Under the pieces are notes generated by a model. The model did not search any database. It was not told the DNA's origin and saw only the letters and a list, made by a program, of their open reading frames with translations. DNA of 9,065 nucleotides from NCBI GenBank assembly GCA_003193815.1, contig PSPB01000036.1, positions 1-9,065 of the forward strand, read 5' to 3'. The translations under genes were made by a program, and so were the position numbers. Positions 1 through 6,660 of the stretch are shown here, piece after piece (the first letter of the stretch is position 1; each line of letters begins with the position of its first letter). The stretch is from Methanobacteriota archaeon. Lineage in GTDB: Archaea > Thermoplasmatota > Poseidoniia > MGIII > CG-Epi1.

Positions 1-442
1 GCTCGGAGAAATTGCGCATGCGCCACATCACTTCGTTCTGGCCGGCGCCCGGCTCCAGCCCGGGGTCGTCCTGCAGCATCAGCGCCGCCAGTCCCGCCAC
101 GTGCGGGCACGCCATGGATGTCCCGCTCTGGGTGGTGTAACCGTTGGTCGCCACCGTGAAGGGTGCCGGCGCGCCCGCCGCAGCGCGGATGCCGCTGCCG
201 GGCGCCACGACGTCGGGCTTCAGCTCGTCCCAGCGGTATTCGTCGCCATCGCTATCGCGCGGCCCGTAGTTGGAGTAGTCCGCAACCGGGTCTCCGTCGC
301 GGTCGACAGTGTCCTGGTCGTCTGTCGCGCCGACCGCGATGACCCAGTCGCCCGCTGCCGGTGCGGGGACTACGTTGTCGCCGTCGTTGCCCATCGCCGC
401 CACTGCTACGATGCCAGCCGCGACCGCGGCGTTGGCCGCTTC
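1..442 (-). pseudogene. Subtilisin-like serine protease, C-terminal part in shifted frame (partial at window edge)
   Basis: This is the downstream continuation of the S8 protease, in a different minus-strand frame, running off the left edge. Translating from about 442 gives EAANAAVAAGIVAVAAMGND, the usual helix and strand leading to the oxyanion-hole Asn (MGND). Further on come a KPDVVAPG segment and the nucleophile motif GTSMACPHVAGLAALML, with the catalytic Ser codon at 116-118 (residue 398 in the repaired numbering). The frame is open upstream only to a TGA at 458-460 and has no convincing start or promoter of its own, so it is not an independent gene. With the upstream part it would form a complete S8 catalytic domain. 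As written, Asp and His lie on one side of the frameshift and Asn and Ser on the other, so neither piece could be an active protease. A sequencing or assembly error is the alternative to a true pseudogene. Confidence 0.85.
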
Positions 443-1314
443 GCTTGCGAAACCGAGTCAGAACCGTCGCTGCCGCCGCTGGTTCCGACCGACATCGACA
501 TCACCTGGATGCCGGCAGTGCCGGAGCCCCAGTCCTCGTCGGCGTGGTCGGTGCACCACTCGATGCCCTGCAGCACGTTGCCGCCCGCGCCGAGGTCGGT
601 CATCACCTTGACGTCGACCAGCCGCGCCTCGGGAGCGACCCCCATGTAGTCCGGCTCGCCGTCGCCGTCGTCGTCGGTCTCGCCTCCCGTGCCGAGGGCG
701 GTCGAGGCGGTGTGCGTCCCGTGGCCGTTACGGTCATCGGGGTCGCCACCGCTGTCCTCCTCGGTCGTGTAGTCGTTGCAGCCGCCGACGCAGTCGACCC
801 CCGCGATGAACCGCCCTTCGAAGGTCTCATGCTCGTTGTCGACGCCGGTGTCGAGGATGGCGATGTTGACCCCCGCCCCCTGCAGCCCGCGGTCCCACGC
901 GACGTCATCGTAGGTCGACGAGTCGCGCGCCTTGACCGCAGGCACCGAGGTGCTGAGCAGCGGGTAGTAGATGGCCTGCCACTCGACCAGTCGCAGGCCC
1001 GGCAACGTCGTCAGCCAGCCCACTTTGTACGCCGGCACTCCGTCAAGCTGCCAGACCGGCAGGTAGTGTGACTCGTAGCTGGGCTCCAGCCCCAGCGACG
1101 CCAGCGCCCGGCGCTGTTCCGCGCCGGGCGCCACGTCGAAAACGAGGAAAATATCGACTGCCGCACCCTGCGCGAGCAGCGGCGCCAGCCGGTCATCGAC
1201 TCCGTCGCCGTCGCCGTCGAAATAGCTCGGCGCGAACTCTCCCGCGACGGGTGCCGGCAGCGCCGGCGCACCGGACAGGAGTAGCAGTATCACGACCACG
1301 ACGTAGCGGAGCAC
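406..1314 (-). CDS. Subtilisin-like serine protease (S8), N-terminal fragment before frameshift
   Basis: Secreted subtilase, probably degrading extracellular protein. It starts at a GTG at 1314 and is preceded by a TATA box at leaderless distance. Seen: hydrophobic signal segment at residues 4-23; an acidic Asp/Gly calcium-loop-like motif (DGDGDGVDD, 33-41); a probable I9-type propeptide at about 52-115; catalytic Asp155 in ILDTGVD; catalytic His198 in NGHGTHTA; a second acidic DDDGDG loop near 214; and the strand MSMSVGTSGG near 272-281. After residue 291 the frame leaves the family pattern and stops at 406-408. Family knowledge: the oxyanion Asn and nucleophile Ser should follow, and they do in another frame (see the entry for 1-442). 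The break is a direct AAGCG duplication; deleting one copy restores one reading frame to the window edge, about 436 residues. The identity is firm; whether the gene is inactive depends on whether the frameshift is real. Confidence 0.88.
   Translation of the reverse strand: MLRYVVVVILLLLSGAPALPAPVAGEFAPSYFDGDGDGVDDRLAPLLAQGAAVDIFLVFDVAPGAEQRRALASLGLEPSYESHYLPVWQLDGVPAYKVGWLTTLPGLRLVEWQAIYYPLLSTSVPAVKARDSSTYDDVAWDRGLQGAGVNIAILDTGVDNEHETFEGRFIAGVDCVGGCNDYTTEEDSGGDPDDRNGHGTHTASTALGTGGETDDDGDGEPDYMGVAPEARLVDVKVMTDLGAGGNVLQGIEWCTDHADEDWGSGTAGIQVMSMSVGTSGGSDGSDSVSQAKRPTPRSRLAS
437..446 (-). repeat. 5-bp tandem duplication (AAGCG x2) causing the protease frameshift
   Basis: On the minus strand the sequence reads GTTTCGCAAGCGAAGCGGCC; the unit AAGCG occurs twice in a row. 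Removing one unit gives GTT TCG CAA GCG GCC AAC, joining the two frames as DSVSQAANAAVAAGI. That has the residue spacing expected for the S8 helix before the AAGN-type motif. A single-base insertion or deletion would also restore the frame, but would leave the helix one residue longer or alter it less neatly. Confidence 0.8.
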
Positions 1315-1336
1315 GGCCGGGACGGGGTCGCGCGCG

Positions 1337-1345
1337 TAAATAAAA
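1337..1345 (-). promoter_or_regulatory. TATA box (box A) of the S8 protease gene
   Basis: Minus-strand TTTTATTTA in very GC-rich surroundings, centred about 27 bp upstream of the GTG start at 1314. At the usual archaeal box A-to-start distance, transcription would begin at or within a base or two of the start codon, so the message is probably leaderless. The same T-rich stretch lies 24-32 bp past the stop codon of the upstream C11 peptidase gene and could also serve as its T-tract terminator (inference). Confidence 0.65.
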
Positions 1346-1368
1346 GTGCGGGGGCACCGCCGCCTGCG

Positions 1369-3999
1369 TTACAGCAGCTGCCGCCGCGCGACCGCCCACG
1401 CTACGACGCCGCCCCCCGCCAGGCCAAGCAGCAGCGGCAGCCCCCAGCCGGGCTCGTCGCCGACCCGCAGCGCGAATGTGAGGTTCACCTGCACCTCCGG
1501 CTGCAGTTCGCTGCTCGCGCTGAAGCTGACGCTGTAGCTGCCCTTCGCGCCCGCAATGCCAGAGAGCCGCACCTCGCGCGTCTCGAACGGTGCCAGCTGC
1601 ATGTAGCTCTCCGAGAGGTGCAGTGTGAGTCCCTCTGGCAGATTCTTTGTCAGCATGACAGTCTCCTGACCATTACCGCTGTTCTCGACAAATAATACCC
1701 AGTCACCATTATCCTGTTCAGCCGTCGATAGCCGGAGCCCGTGATACTGAGGCACGTTCACCGTGAAGGTGCTGCTGCCGGCGGAGAGGTTATTGTGGTC
1801 GATAAGCGAAATACCCACTTCGTGCGGTCCCGCAACGCTGCTGAGAGAAGGAAGGAAGGATGCAAGCAGGCTTGCGGTTCCGGCAGGAACAAGGAGTGCA
1901 GTATACTGCGAATTTTCCGGGTGGATTCCATAACTGAAAATATCATAACGGAAAACATTCCCATCCGCTCCCGTGAAGTAGCCGGAGGCGTCTTGCAGAC
2001 TCCATGCTACTGGATAATCGAGCAGTAACTCTACGAAGGCTACCCCCTGTCCAGTATCTCCGTCTAGCGTGATGTTCACGGCCGTGGGCGAGAAATGACC
2101 ATCCTCAAATTGAGTTATGTTTACGTGATTGCTTGTAATCTGGTAGCTGTGCGAACCGGGTGGAACAATCTGTAACATATAGCTGTCCATGTTGCTTGCT
2201 GGGTCTTCATCACTCTCTGTGTTCGTGGTGGCTATCGCTGAAACAGTGTAGTTTCCCGCAGCCAGATTGCTGAGTTCCCAAGGAGTGAGCCATTCTGTAG
2301 AATTACCAGGTGCGAGTTCAGGCCATTGGAATTGCCAGGTCCCCCCACCGTCAGTGACAACTAGTTGGATGTCAGTGGCAGTTACAGTTCCTTGATTCGA
2401 TATTGTTCCCCCTAGGCTGAAGGTATGGCCTTCCGACAGAGTTCCAGCGATTACCCATTGTCCGTTCGGAAACCCGATTACTGGTCCGGCAATCTCCACC
2501 ACCAGGTCCGGCAGCTGCAGGTCCACCACCAGCCCCTCAGTGATGTAGTGGTCCTGCAGCCAGCCGTCGCCGTCGTAGAGCAGCGCATCGAGCCGGTAGC
2601 TGCCGGAGCGCGCCGGGCGCAGCATGACCGTGGGGAGCTCGCCGCCGCCGCTGAGCGCGTGTTCCTCGTGCGCGACGATGTTGCCGTCGCCGTCCTGCAG
2701 GAACAGCTCCAGCCGGACGGCGTCGCCAGCGTAGCTGCCGGAGAGGGTGATGTTGGCGCCGTCGGCGCTCGCGTTGGCGTCGAGCGACGCGTGCGGCTGC
2801 GGCAGCTCGGAGTTGAGCGCGTCGATGAACGCGCGCCAGCCGCCGCCCTCAGCGGCGGCTGCGAGGTCGAAGTAGCGCGACGACGGGGTCGAGGCGGGGT
2901 AGTAGATGGTGAGTCCGTGTGCATCGCTGACGTCGCGACGGCCCGGCTTGGTCCAGTGCTCTTCGACGACGGTAGCGTTCGCCTGTGCTTGCCGCACGCT
3001 CTCACCGGCCAGACGAACCGCTGGAGAAGGTGCCCATTCTGCGGCGAGCAGCGTCAGGTCGTGCAGGTCACGATAGGCGCTGTTCTCGAAGACCTGCGAG
3101 TTGGCGCGCGCCTCGTCCACTTCGTCGCGGTAGAGCGTCTGGATTGCACGTAGCTCCGTGCCGAAGCCGGAAATGGCTTCATGGAGCGGCTCCAGCTGTG
3201 CAGTGTCGATTATTGTCGCAGTCACCGAGTATCCGCCGGGAACTGAGCCATTGCGGTAGCTCTCGACGTAGCTGTGGACCACCGCTTCGAGCATCTGCTC
3301 CCGGGTCGTTTCCGCGCCTAACAGCGGCAGCAGGTGGTTGTAGGTCCACCCCTCCTGTGGCTCATACGCCTCCGAGCCATGGATGTAGGCGGCATGTTCG
3401 CGCAACTCGTAGGCAATCTCGAACATTCCCATCAGGCAGGCGTCAAACCCGATGAGTGTCAGCGGCCCGTGGCCGGTCGCGCTGCGGTATTCCGCGAGCG
3501 CGCCCTCGATTTCTGGCACCGTCAGGTAACTCCCTCCGTCCTCGGCGACGCGCTTGAAGCCGTTGCCATGGTCCCAGATGACCAAGATGCGCTCCTGCGC
3601 CGGGTATTCTGTTGTCGCCCATTTGAGGAAGTCGCGCAGCGTGGCGGGATCGCCCATGTCCAGCTCGTCGCCCCAGCCGGTACTGATGTCGCTGAGGGCA
3701 CTCTCCTCCAGACCCTCACGCAGCACCCGGTAGGCGCGGCTGTCATTTTCACCCTCTTGGTTGATCAGTACCACCACTTCGCGATCCCCGTTCGAGCCGA
3801 CCATCTGCATCTCGAACAGGTCGTCGGTCGCTTCTTCGGAGAGCGAGTTGTCGCCCGCCATGTAGACGTAGAAACCCCACTTCGGCAGCGGCTCCTCGCC
3901 GCTCACTAACCCCAGCGGTGCACCCGGCCCCGGCAGCGCGACCGGTGGCGCTAGCAACAGCAGCGCCAATAGCAATGCAACGATGCGTCCCGGGGACAT
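1369..3999 (-). CDS. Clostripain-like C11 family cysteine peptidase with CARDB/Ig-like domains and C-terminal membrane anchor
   Basis: Probable secreted, membrane-anchored cysteine endopeptidase, 876 residues. The start at 3999 (MSPGRIVALLL) is chosen because it opens a signal peptide (residues 4-22) and lies 26 bp from a TATA box; the frame is open further upstream, but that part only shadows the next gene. Catalytic domain about 40-395: WGFYVYMAGDNSL, then DHGNG with catalytic His144, then GFDACLMG with catalytic Cys188. Asp186, two residues before Cys, matches the S1-pocket Asp of characterised C11 enzymes, suggesting cleavage after Arg or Lys. An Ig-like domain (about 400-495), a CARDB-like domain opening LPDLVVEIAG (about 497-612), and two more beta-sandwich-like stretches (about 616-750 and 755-845) follow. 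A hydrophobic anchor at 852-870 ends in ARRQLL, with the basic side inside. The part encoded by about 1640-2480 is strikingly AT-richer than the rest. Autoprocessing is common in the family but no site can be named here. Confidence 0.9.
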   Translation of the reverse strand: MSPGRIVALLLALLLLAPPVALPGPGAPLGLVSGEEPLPKWGFYVYMAGDNSLSEEATDDLFEMQMVGSNGDREVVVLINQEGENDSRAYRVLREGLEESALSDISTGWGDELDMGDPATLRDFLKWATTEYPAQERILVIWDHGNGFKRVAEDGGSYLTVPEIEGALAEYRSATGHGPLTLIGFDACLMGMFEIAYELREHAAYIHGSEAYEPQEGWTYNHLLPLLGAETTREQMLEAVVHSYVESYRNGSVPGGYSVTATIIDTAQLEPLHEAISGFGTELRAIQTLYRDEVDEARANSQVFENSAYRDLHDLTLLAAEWAPSPAVRLAGESVRQAQANATVVEEHWTKPGRRDVSDAHGLTIYYPASTPSSRYFDLAAAAEGGGWRAFIDALNSELPQPHASLDANASADGANITLSGSYAGDAVRLELFLQDGDGNIVAHEEHALSGGGELPTVMLRPARSGSYRLDALLYDGDGWLQDHYITEGLVVDLQLPDLVVEIAGPVIGFPNGQWVIAGTLSEGHTFSLGGTISNQGTVTATDIQLVVTDGGGTWQFQWPELAPGNSTEWLTPWELSNLAAGNYTVSAIATTNTESDEDPASNMDSYMLQIVPPGSHSYQITSNHVNITQFEDGHFSPTAVNITLDGDTGQGVAFVELLLDYPVAWSLQDASGYFTGADGNVFRYDIFSYGIHPENSQYTALLVPAGTASLLASFLPSLSSVAGPHEVGISLIDHNNLSAGSSTFTVNVPQYHGLRLSTAEQDNGDWVLFVENSGNGQETVMLTKNLPEGLTLHLSESYMQLAPFETREVRLSGIAGAKGSYSVSFSASSELQPEVQVNLTFALRVGDEPGWGLPLLLGLAGGGVVAWAVARRQLL
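1640..2480 (-). other. AT-richer composition island inside the C11 peptidase gene
   Basis: Sample 60-base lines from this stretch have about 42-43% G+C (1921-1980 and 2101-2160), while lines just upstream in the same gene have about 65-73% (2521-2580 and 2641-2700). The change near 2480-2500 is abrupt. The island encodes roughly residues 507-786: most of the CARDB-like domain, the following beta-sandwich, and the start of the next. The catalytic domain and the C-terminal anchor keep the high-GC pattern. The reading frame is intact throughout, which fits acquired or recombined domains rather than decay. Confidence 0.6.
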
Positions 4000-4020
4000 C
4001 AGCCTGTCTGCCCCACGAGC

Positions 4021-4029
4021 GATATAAAG
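4021..4029 (-). promoter_or_regulatory. TATA box of the C11 peptidase gene
   Basis: Minus-strand CTTTATATC, a near-consensus archaeal box A, centred 26 bp upstream of the ATG at 3999. This implies a leaderless transcript and supports the chosen start over the longer open frame. It begins only 24 bp after the stop codon of the membrane protein gene. Confidence 0.75.
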
Positions 4030-4052
4030 GTCAGCCGGCCGCCGCTCCCGCT

Positions 4053-4625
4053 TCAGTCGCGGGCGGCGTCGCCCGCGGGCGCCGCCGCCTCGTCCTCGGC
4101 CGGAGCCGAGAGCGCGACCCAGAACGGGAGCCCGACGAGGGTGAAGGTGACGATGCTCGAGAGCAGGTGGTAAAGCATGAACGGTAGCCCCAGCGTGTAG
4201 ACCGCCAGCAGGTTGCCCGGCGTGTGTGCCCACCAGAGCCAGAAGACGCCGAAATTGGTCCAGCCGTCGTAGACCGCCGCGAAGACGACCCCCGCGCCGG
4301 CGAAGCGCATCGCCAGCCCGGGCGAGAGCTGCCCGCCAATCTGCGGGCGCCAGCGGCGCGACGCGAGCGCGACGAGCAGGAATCCCGAATAGGTGAACGC
4401 GATGATGGGCGAGCCCCAGAGATAGCCGAGCCACCAGTCGGAGAGCAGCATCATCCCCATCGTCACCGCGACCGCCCACGCGAAGGGCAGCAGCATCGCC
4501 GCCAGGAAGGTCGCGACCATTACGGTCTCGACGTTGGGGTGCGCGTGCAGCGCAATCCGCCCCCCCGCGCCGAGCAGCAATAGCACGACGGCGGTGAGCG
4601 GCAGCGGCAGCCGGCTGCGTTCCAT
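4053..4625 (-). CDS. Polytopic membrane protein, DUF6580-like
   Basis: Integral membrane protein of 190 residues with no assigned biochemical function. The start at 4625 (MERSRLPLPL) is supported by a TATA box 26 bp upstream; the 44 extra upstream codons lack membrane-protein character and overlap the glycosylase gene. Hydrophobic segments lie at about 8-25, 34-52, 53-66, 72-89, 104-120 and 136-172, giving five or six helices, followed by an acidic, Ala-rich cytoplasmic-like tail. Family signs: RIALHAHPNVETVM after helix 1, LLSDWWLGYLWG near 60-71, and DGWTNFGVFW near 120-129. These resemble DUF6580 proteins, predicted membrane proteins with an ECF-transporter-like (S-component) layout. A transport role is inference only; no ATPase or cobalamin/vitamin context is visible. 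It is probably monocistronic, with its own promoter overlapping the end of the preceding operon. Confidence 0.78.
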   Translation of the reverse strand: MERSRLPLPLTAVVLLLLGAGGRIALHAHPNVETVMVATFLAAMLLPFAWAVAVTMGMMLLSDWWLGYLWGSPIIAFTYSGFLLVALASRRWRPQIGGQLSPGLAMRFAGAGVVFAAVYDGWTNFGVFWLWWAHTPGNLLAVYTLGLPFMLYHLLSSIVTFTLVGLPFWVALSAPAEDEAAAPAGDAARD

Positions 4626-4646
4626 CGCGGGGCGCAGGCCGGGCGC

Positions 4647-4656
4647 TATTAATATC
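4647..4656 (-). promoter_or_regulatory. TATA box of the membrane protein gene, overlapping the glycosylase stop codon
   Basis: Minus-strand GATATTAATA centred about 26 bp upstream of the ATG at 4625, so a leaderless start is likely. Its first bases are the GA of the TGA stop (4655-4657) of the uracil-DNA glycosylase gene, so one element terminates translation of one gene and recruits TBP for the next. Confidence 0.65.
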
Positions 4657-5308
4657 AGTCGCGGAGGGACGACAAAACTTCCGTGAATTGCTCCGCTGTG
4701 AGCCGTCGTGTGTTCAGGTTGTAGCGGCTGGGGTGGTAGCTGTCGACCAGCTCCCACCCGACTCCCGGCAGCGCGTGGCGCGCGCCGTGCCCGAACTTGT
4801 GGTCAACTTGTCGCCCCCCGACGGTCGCGATGACTTGCCGGTGCGCCACGCCCCCCAGCGCCAGCACGGTTTCGAGCTGCGGCAGCAGCGCCAGCTCTCG
4901 CTCGAGGAAAGGCCGGCAGCGCTTCAGCTCGTCGCCGGTCGGCTTGTTCTGCGGCGGCGCGCAGCGCAGCGCATTGGCGATGCGCACGCCGTCCAGCGCG
5001 AGCGGGTCGTCCCGCGAGCGCGATTCCGGGCCGCTGCTCCACCCCTGCTCCCACAGGGCCCGGTAGAGCAGGTCGCCGGCGTAGTCGCCGGTGAACGGCC
5101 GTCCGGTGCGCCCCGCGCCGTGGGTGCCGGGCGCCAGCCCAACGATGAGCAGCCACGCGTCGCGGCCGCCGAACGACGGCACCGGCCGGCACCAGTAGCC
5201 GGCGGCGCCGAAGCCGGGCTTGCGGCCGCTCTCGCGAACTTCCGCGGCGTAGGCGACGAGTCGCGGGCAGGCGCGGCAGCCGATGATGTCGTTCGCCAGC
5301 GACCCCAT
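4655..5308 (-). CDS. Uracil-DNA glycosylase, family 5 (UdgB-type, Fe-S)
   Basis: Base-excision repair enzyme that removes uracil (and, in characterised UdgB enzymes, other deaminated bases) from DNA; 217 residues. Seen: CRAC at residues 11-14 plus Cys116 (LRCAPP) and Cys131 (KRCRPF), the four-cysteine pattern of the [4Fe-4S] families; motif GLAPGTHGAGRTGRPFTGD at 57-75; ANALRCAPPQNKPT near 111-124; and the DNA-contacting SYHPSRYN near 190-197. The GLAP..HGA.RTGR.FTGD form and the CAPP.NKPT motif point to family 5 rather than family 4 (whose motif is GEAPG...GRPFVG). The GLAP motif has Gly-Thr where many family 5 members have Ala-Ala. The ATG at 5308 shares its A with the TGA of the preceding AIM24-family gene (TGATG), with no clear Shine-Dalgarno site, so translation probably depends on reinitiation. 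The GTG directly before it (5311) is an alternative start. Last gene of the four-gene operon. Confidence 0.92.
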   Translation of the reverse strand: MGSLANDIIGCRACPRLVAYAAEVRESGRKPGFGAAGYWCRPVPSFGGRDAWLLIVGLAPGTHGAGRTGRPFTGDYAGDLLYRALWEQGWSSGPESRSRDDPLALDGVRIANALRCAPPQNKPTGDELKRCRPFLERELALLPQLETVLALGGVAHRQVIATVGGRQVDHKFGHGARHALPGVGWELVDSYHPSRYNLNTRRLTAEQFTEVLSSLRD

Positions 5309-5979
5309 CACTGGTTGTTGCTCTTTACCCGCCGGAACGGATGAACCCAGCTGGCGAGCGTGCGCGGGCTGCGCGTCTGGACCCAGAGCTTGCCACGGCC
5401 CGTGTAGCGGCTGACGAGCTGGTCGCCGAACAGGAACGCGCCGATGGAGCGGCCGGTGCGGCCGATGCTGTAGTCGAGCGACGACTGCCACGCGACCGCG
5501 TAGCCGCTGTCGACGGTGTAGTTGCCGTCGACCGCCACTTCCTGGATGTCGCCGTAGGAGTTGAAGAAGAGCAGCCCCGTGCCTCGGACTTGCAGCGCCA
5601 GCAGCCCTTCGGCGAACATGCCGGTAAAGCCCTCGAAGCTCACCGAAGTCTCGATGTCGCCACTGTGCCCGAGATAGGCTCCGCGCTCCATGATGAGCGT
5701 CTCGTCCCGCATTTCGTAGGGCACGATATCGCCCGGGACGCCCGGCGCCAGCGCAATCTTCCCTGGCACGCCTTCGGCGTAGTAGGTGTTTTGGAAGAAG
5801 CTCTCGCCGGTAATCATGCGTCCCAGCCCCTTCAGGATGCCGCCACGCGCCTGCGTGCGCACTGCGATGGAGTCGTCCATCCACGCCATCGCGCCCGCCT
5901 CGGCGACCAGTTCCTCGCCCGGCGACAGCTCGATTTCGGCCGCGGCGTAGCCCGGCCCGCAAATCAGGCGGTGGCGCAT
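5308..5979 (-). CDS. AIM24 / TIGR00266 family protein, third copy of the operon
   Basis: AIM24-family protein, 223 residues, TRAP-like beta fold by family. The molecular function in archaea is unknown; the yeast namesake affects mitochondrial inner-membrane organisation. Seen: GEELVAEAGAM at 21-31, GESFFQNTYY at 58-67, GAYLGHSGDI at 100-109, and LWVQTRSPRTLASWV near the end. This is the most diverged of the three copies. Where the others have SGEG in the second and third internal repeats, it has FAEG (122-125) and FGDQ (184-187), while its first repeat keeps GESFF. No signal peptide or membrane segment is seen, so it is probably cytoplasmic or membrane-peripheral. Its ATG overlaps the upstream stop (TGATG) and has a strong GGAGGG ribosome-binding site four bases upstream, inside a potential hairpin. 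The tail RRVKSNNQ is basic and polar, unlike the other two copies. Confidence 0.9.
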   Translation of the reverse strand: MRHRLICGPGYAAAEIELSPGEELVAEAGAMAWMDDSIAVRTQARGGILKGLGRMITGESFFQNTYYAEGVPGKIALAPGVPGDIVPYEMRDETLIMERGAYLGHSGDIETSVSFEGFTGMFAEGLLALQVRGTGLLFFNSYGDIQEVAVDGNYTVDSGYAVAWQSSLDYSIGRTGRSIGAFLFGDQLVSRYTGRGKLWVQTRSPRTLASWVHPFRRVKSNNQ

Positions 5980-6659
5980 CAGCCCTCCCTCGAGGGCAGC
6001 AGTGGCCCCAGTGCGTTGCCGAGCCGGTCGCGGTCGTGCGACTGGACCAGGATGCGGCCGTTGCCGCGGAATTTCAGCACCAGCCCCTCTCCGGAAAGGG
6101 CAGATGCAATCCAGCCGCCCGCCTTGCCGATATCATACTCCAGCCCTTCGGTAAAGGCGACGATGTGGCCGTTGTCAATCGTGATTCCGCCGCGCACCTC
6201 AACTTCCGAGATGCGGCCGTAGGCGCTGACCAGCAGTTCGCCCTGCCCCGCGGCGCGGACGTAAACCAGCCCCTCGCCGGAGAACATCCCTTTCTTCAAG
6301 CCTTGATACTGCGTGTCCAGCTCGACGCCGCTCGATGCGCCGAGGAATGAGCCGCCGGCGCAAATCCACGTTTCGGGGCCGACCTTCAGCGACGAAACTT
6401 CACCCTGCAGTATCGGCGCGAGGCCGACTTCGCCCGGCCGGTTATCCTTGACGCGGTAGGTCGAGAGGAAGAAGGATTCGCCCGCGAACATCGCCTTGGC
6501 ACCCTCCTTGAGCGCGCCCCAGAGCCCGCCCCCCTCGCGCTTGCGCGACTTGATTTCAATCTCCATGTTGCCCGAGGCGCGATACATCGCCCCCGCCTCG
6601 GAAACGAACTCCTCGCCCGGCTGGAGCGTCACCAGCGCCGAGCCGAAGTTTACGTCCAT
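5979..6659 (-). CDS. AIM24 / TIGR00266 family protein, second copy of the operon
   Basis: AIM24-family protein, 226 residues, function unknown. Seen: GEEFVSEAGAMYRASGNM at 15-32; a basic linker KSRKREGGG (38-45), longer than in the neighbours; then three copies of an internal motif: MFAGESFF (57-64), MFSGEGLV (125-132) and ALSGEGLV (187-194). Each is followed by a short beta hairpin. The N-terminus is a few residues shorter than in the flanking copies; extending the frame upstream adds nothing family-like, so the ATG at 6659 is kept. It lies one base after the TGA of the first copy, with GAGG seven bases upstream as ribosome-binding site. It ends in LPSREG, and its last codons contain the ribosome-binding site of the next gene. 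Co-translation with its paralogues suggests a mixed assembly, which is inference. Confidence 0.9.
   Translation of the reverse strand: MDVNFGSALVTLQPGEEFVSEAGAMYRASGNMEIEIKSRKREGGGLWGALKEGAKAMFAGESFFLSTYRVKDNRPGEVGLAPILQGEVSSLKVGPETWICAGGSFLGASSGVELDTQYQGLKKGMFSGEGLVYVRAAGQGELLVSAYGRISEVEVRGGITIDNGHIVAFTEGLEYDIGKAGGWIASALSGEGLVLKFRGNGRILVQSHDRDRLGNALGPLLPSREG
5982..5997 (-). promoter_or_regulatory. Potential hairpin covering the ribosome-binding site of the third AIM24 gene
   Basis: On the transcript GCCCUC-GAGG-GAGGGC can fold as a six-pair stem with a four-base loop. The 3' arm contains the GGAGGG ribosome-binding site that ends four bases before the AUG at 5979. A ribosome finishing the upstream gene would unfold it, so it may enforce translational coupling. 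Visible in sequence; the regulatory role is inference. Confidence 0.4.
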
Positions 6660-6660
6660 G

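Noticed and set aside
437..446. Programmed frameshift in the S8 protease
   Set aside because: No slippery heptamer or downstream pseudoknot is evident; an exact tandem duplication explains the shift more simply.
361..1071. Plus-strand open frames opposite the S8 protease
   Set aside because: Val/Arg/Ala-rich mirror translations of the protease with no ribosome-binding site or recognisable fold.
1346..1371. Factor-independent hairpin terminator after the C11 peptidase
   Set aside because: No stable stem precedes the T-rich stretch; only a T-tract is present, and it is better explained as the TATA box of the next gene.
4000..4479. 160-codon upstream extension of the C11 peptidase frame
   Set aside because: It is the antiparallel-free, same-strand shadow of the membrane protein gene, is Arg/Gly/Ala-rich without domain character, and bypasses both the signal peptide start and the TATA box at 4021-4029.
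5309..5962. Long minus-strand extension upstream of the glycosylase
   Set aside because: Arg/Gly-rich translation in another frame of the AIM24 gene; the recognised glycosylase domain begins right at the ATG at 5308.
5341..6222. 293-codon plus-strand open frame opposite the AIM24 genes
   Set aside because: High G+C removes stops from opposite frames; the product is low-complexity, has no promoter, and the minus-strand genes are clearly family members.
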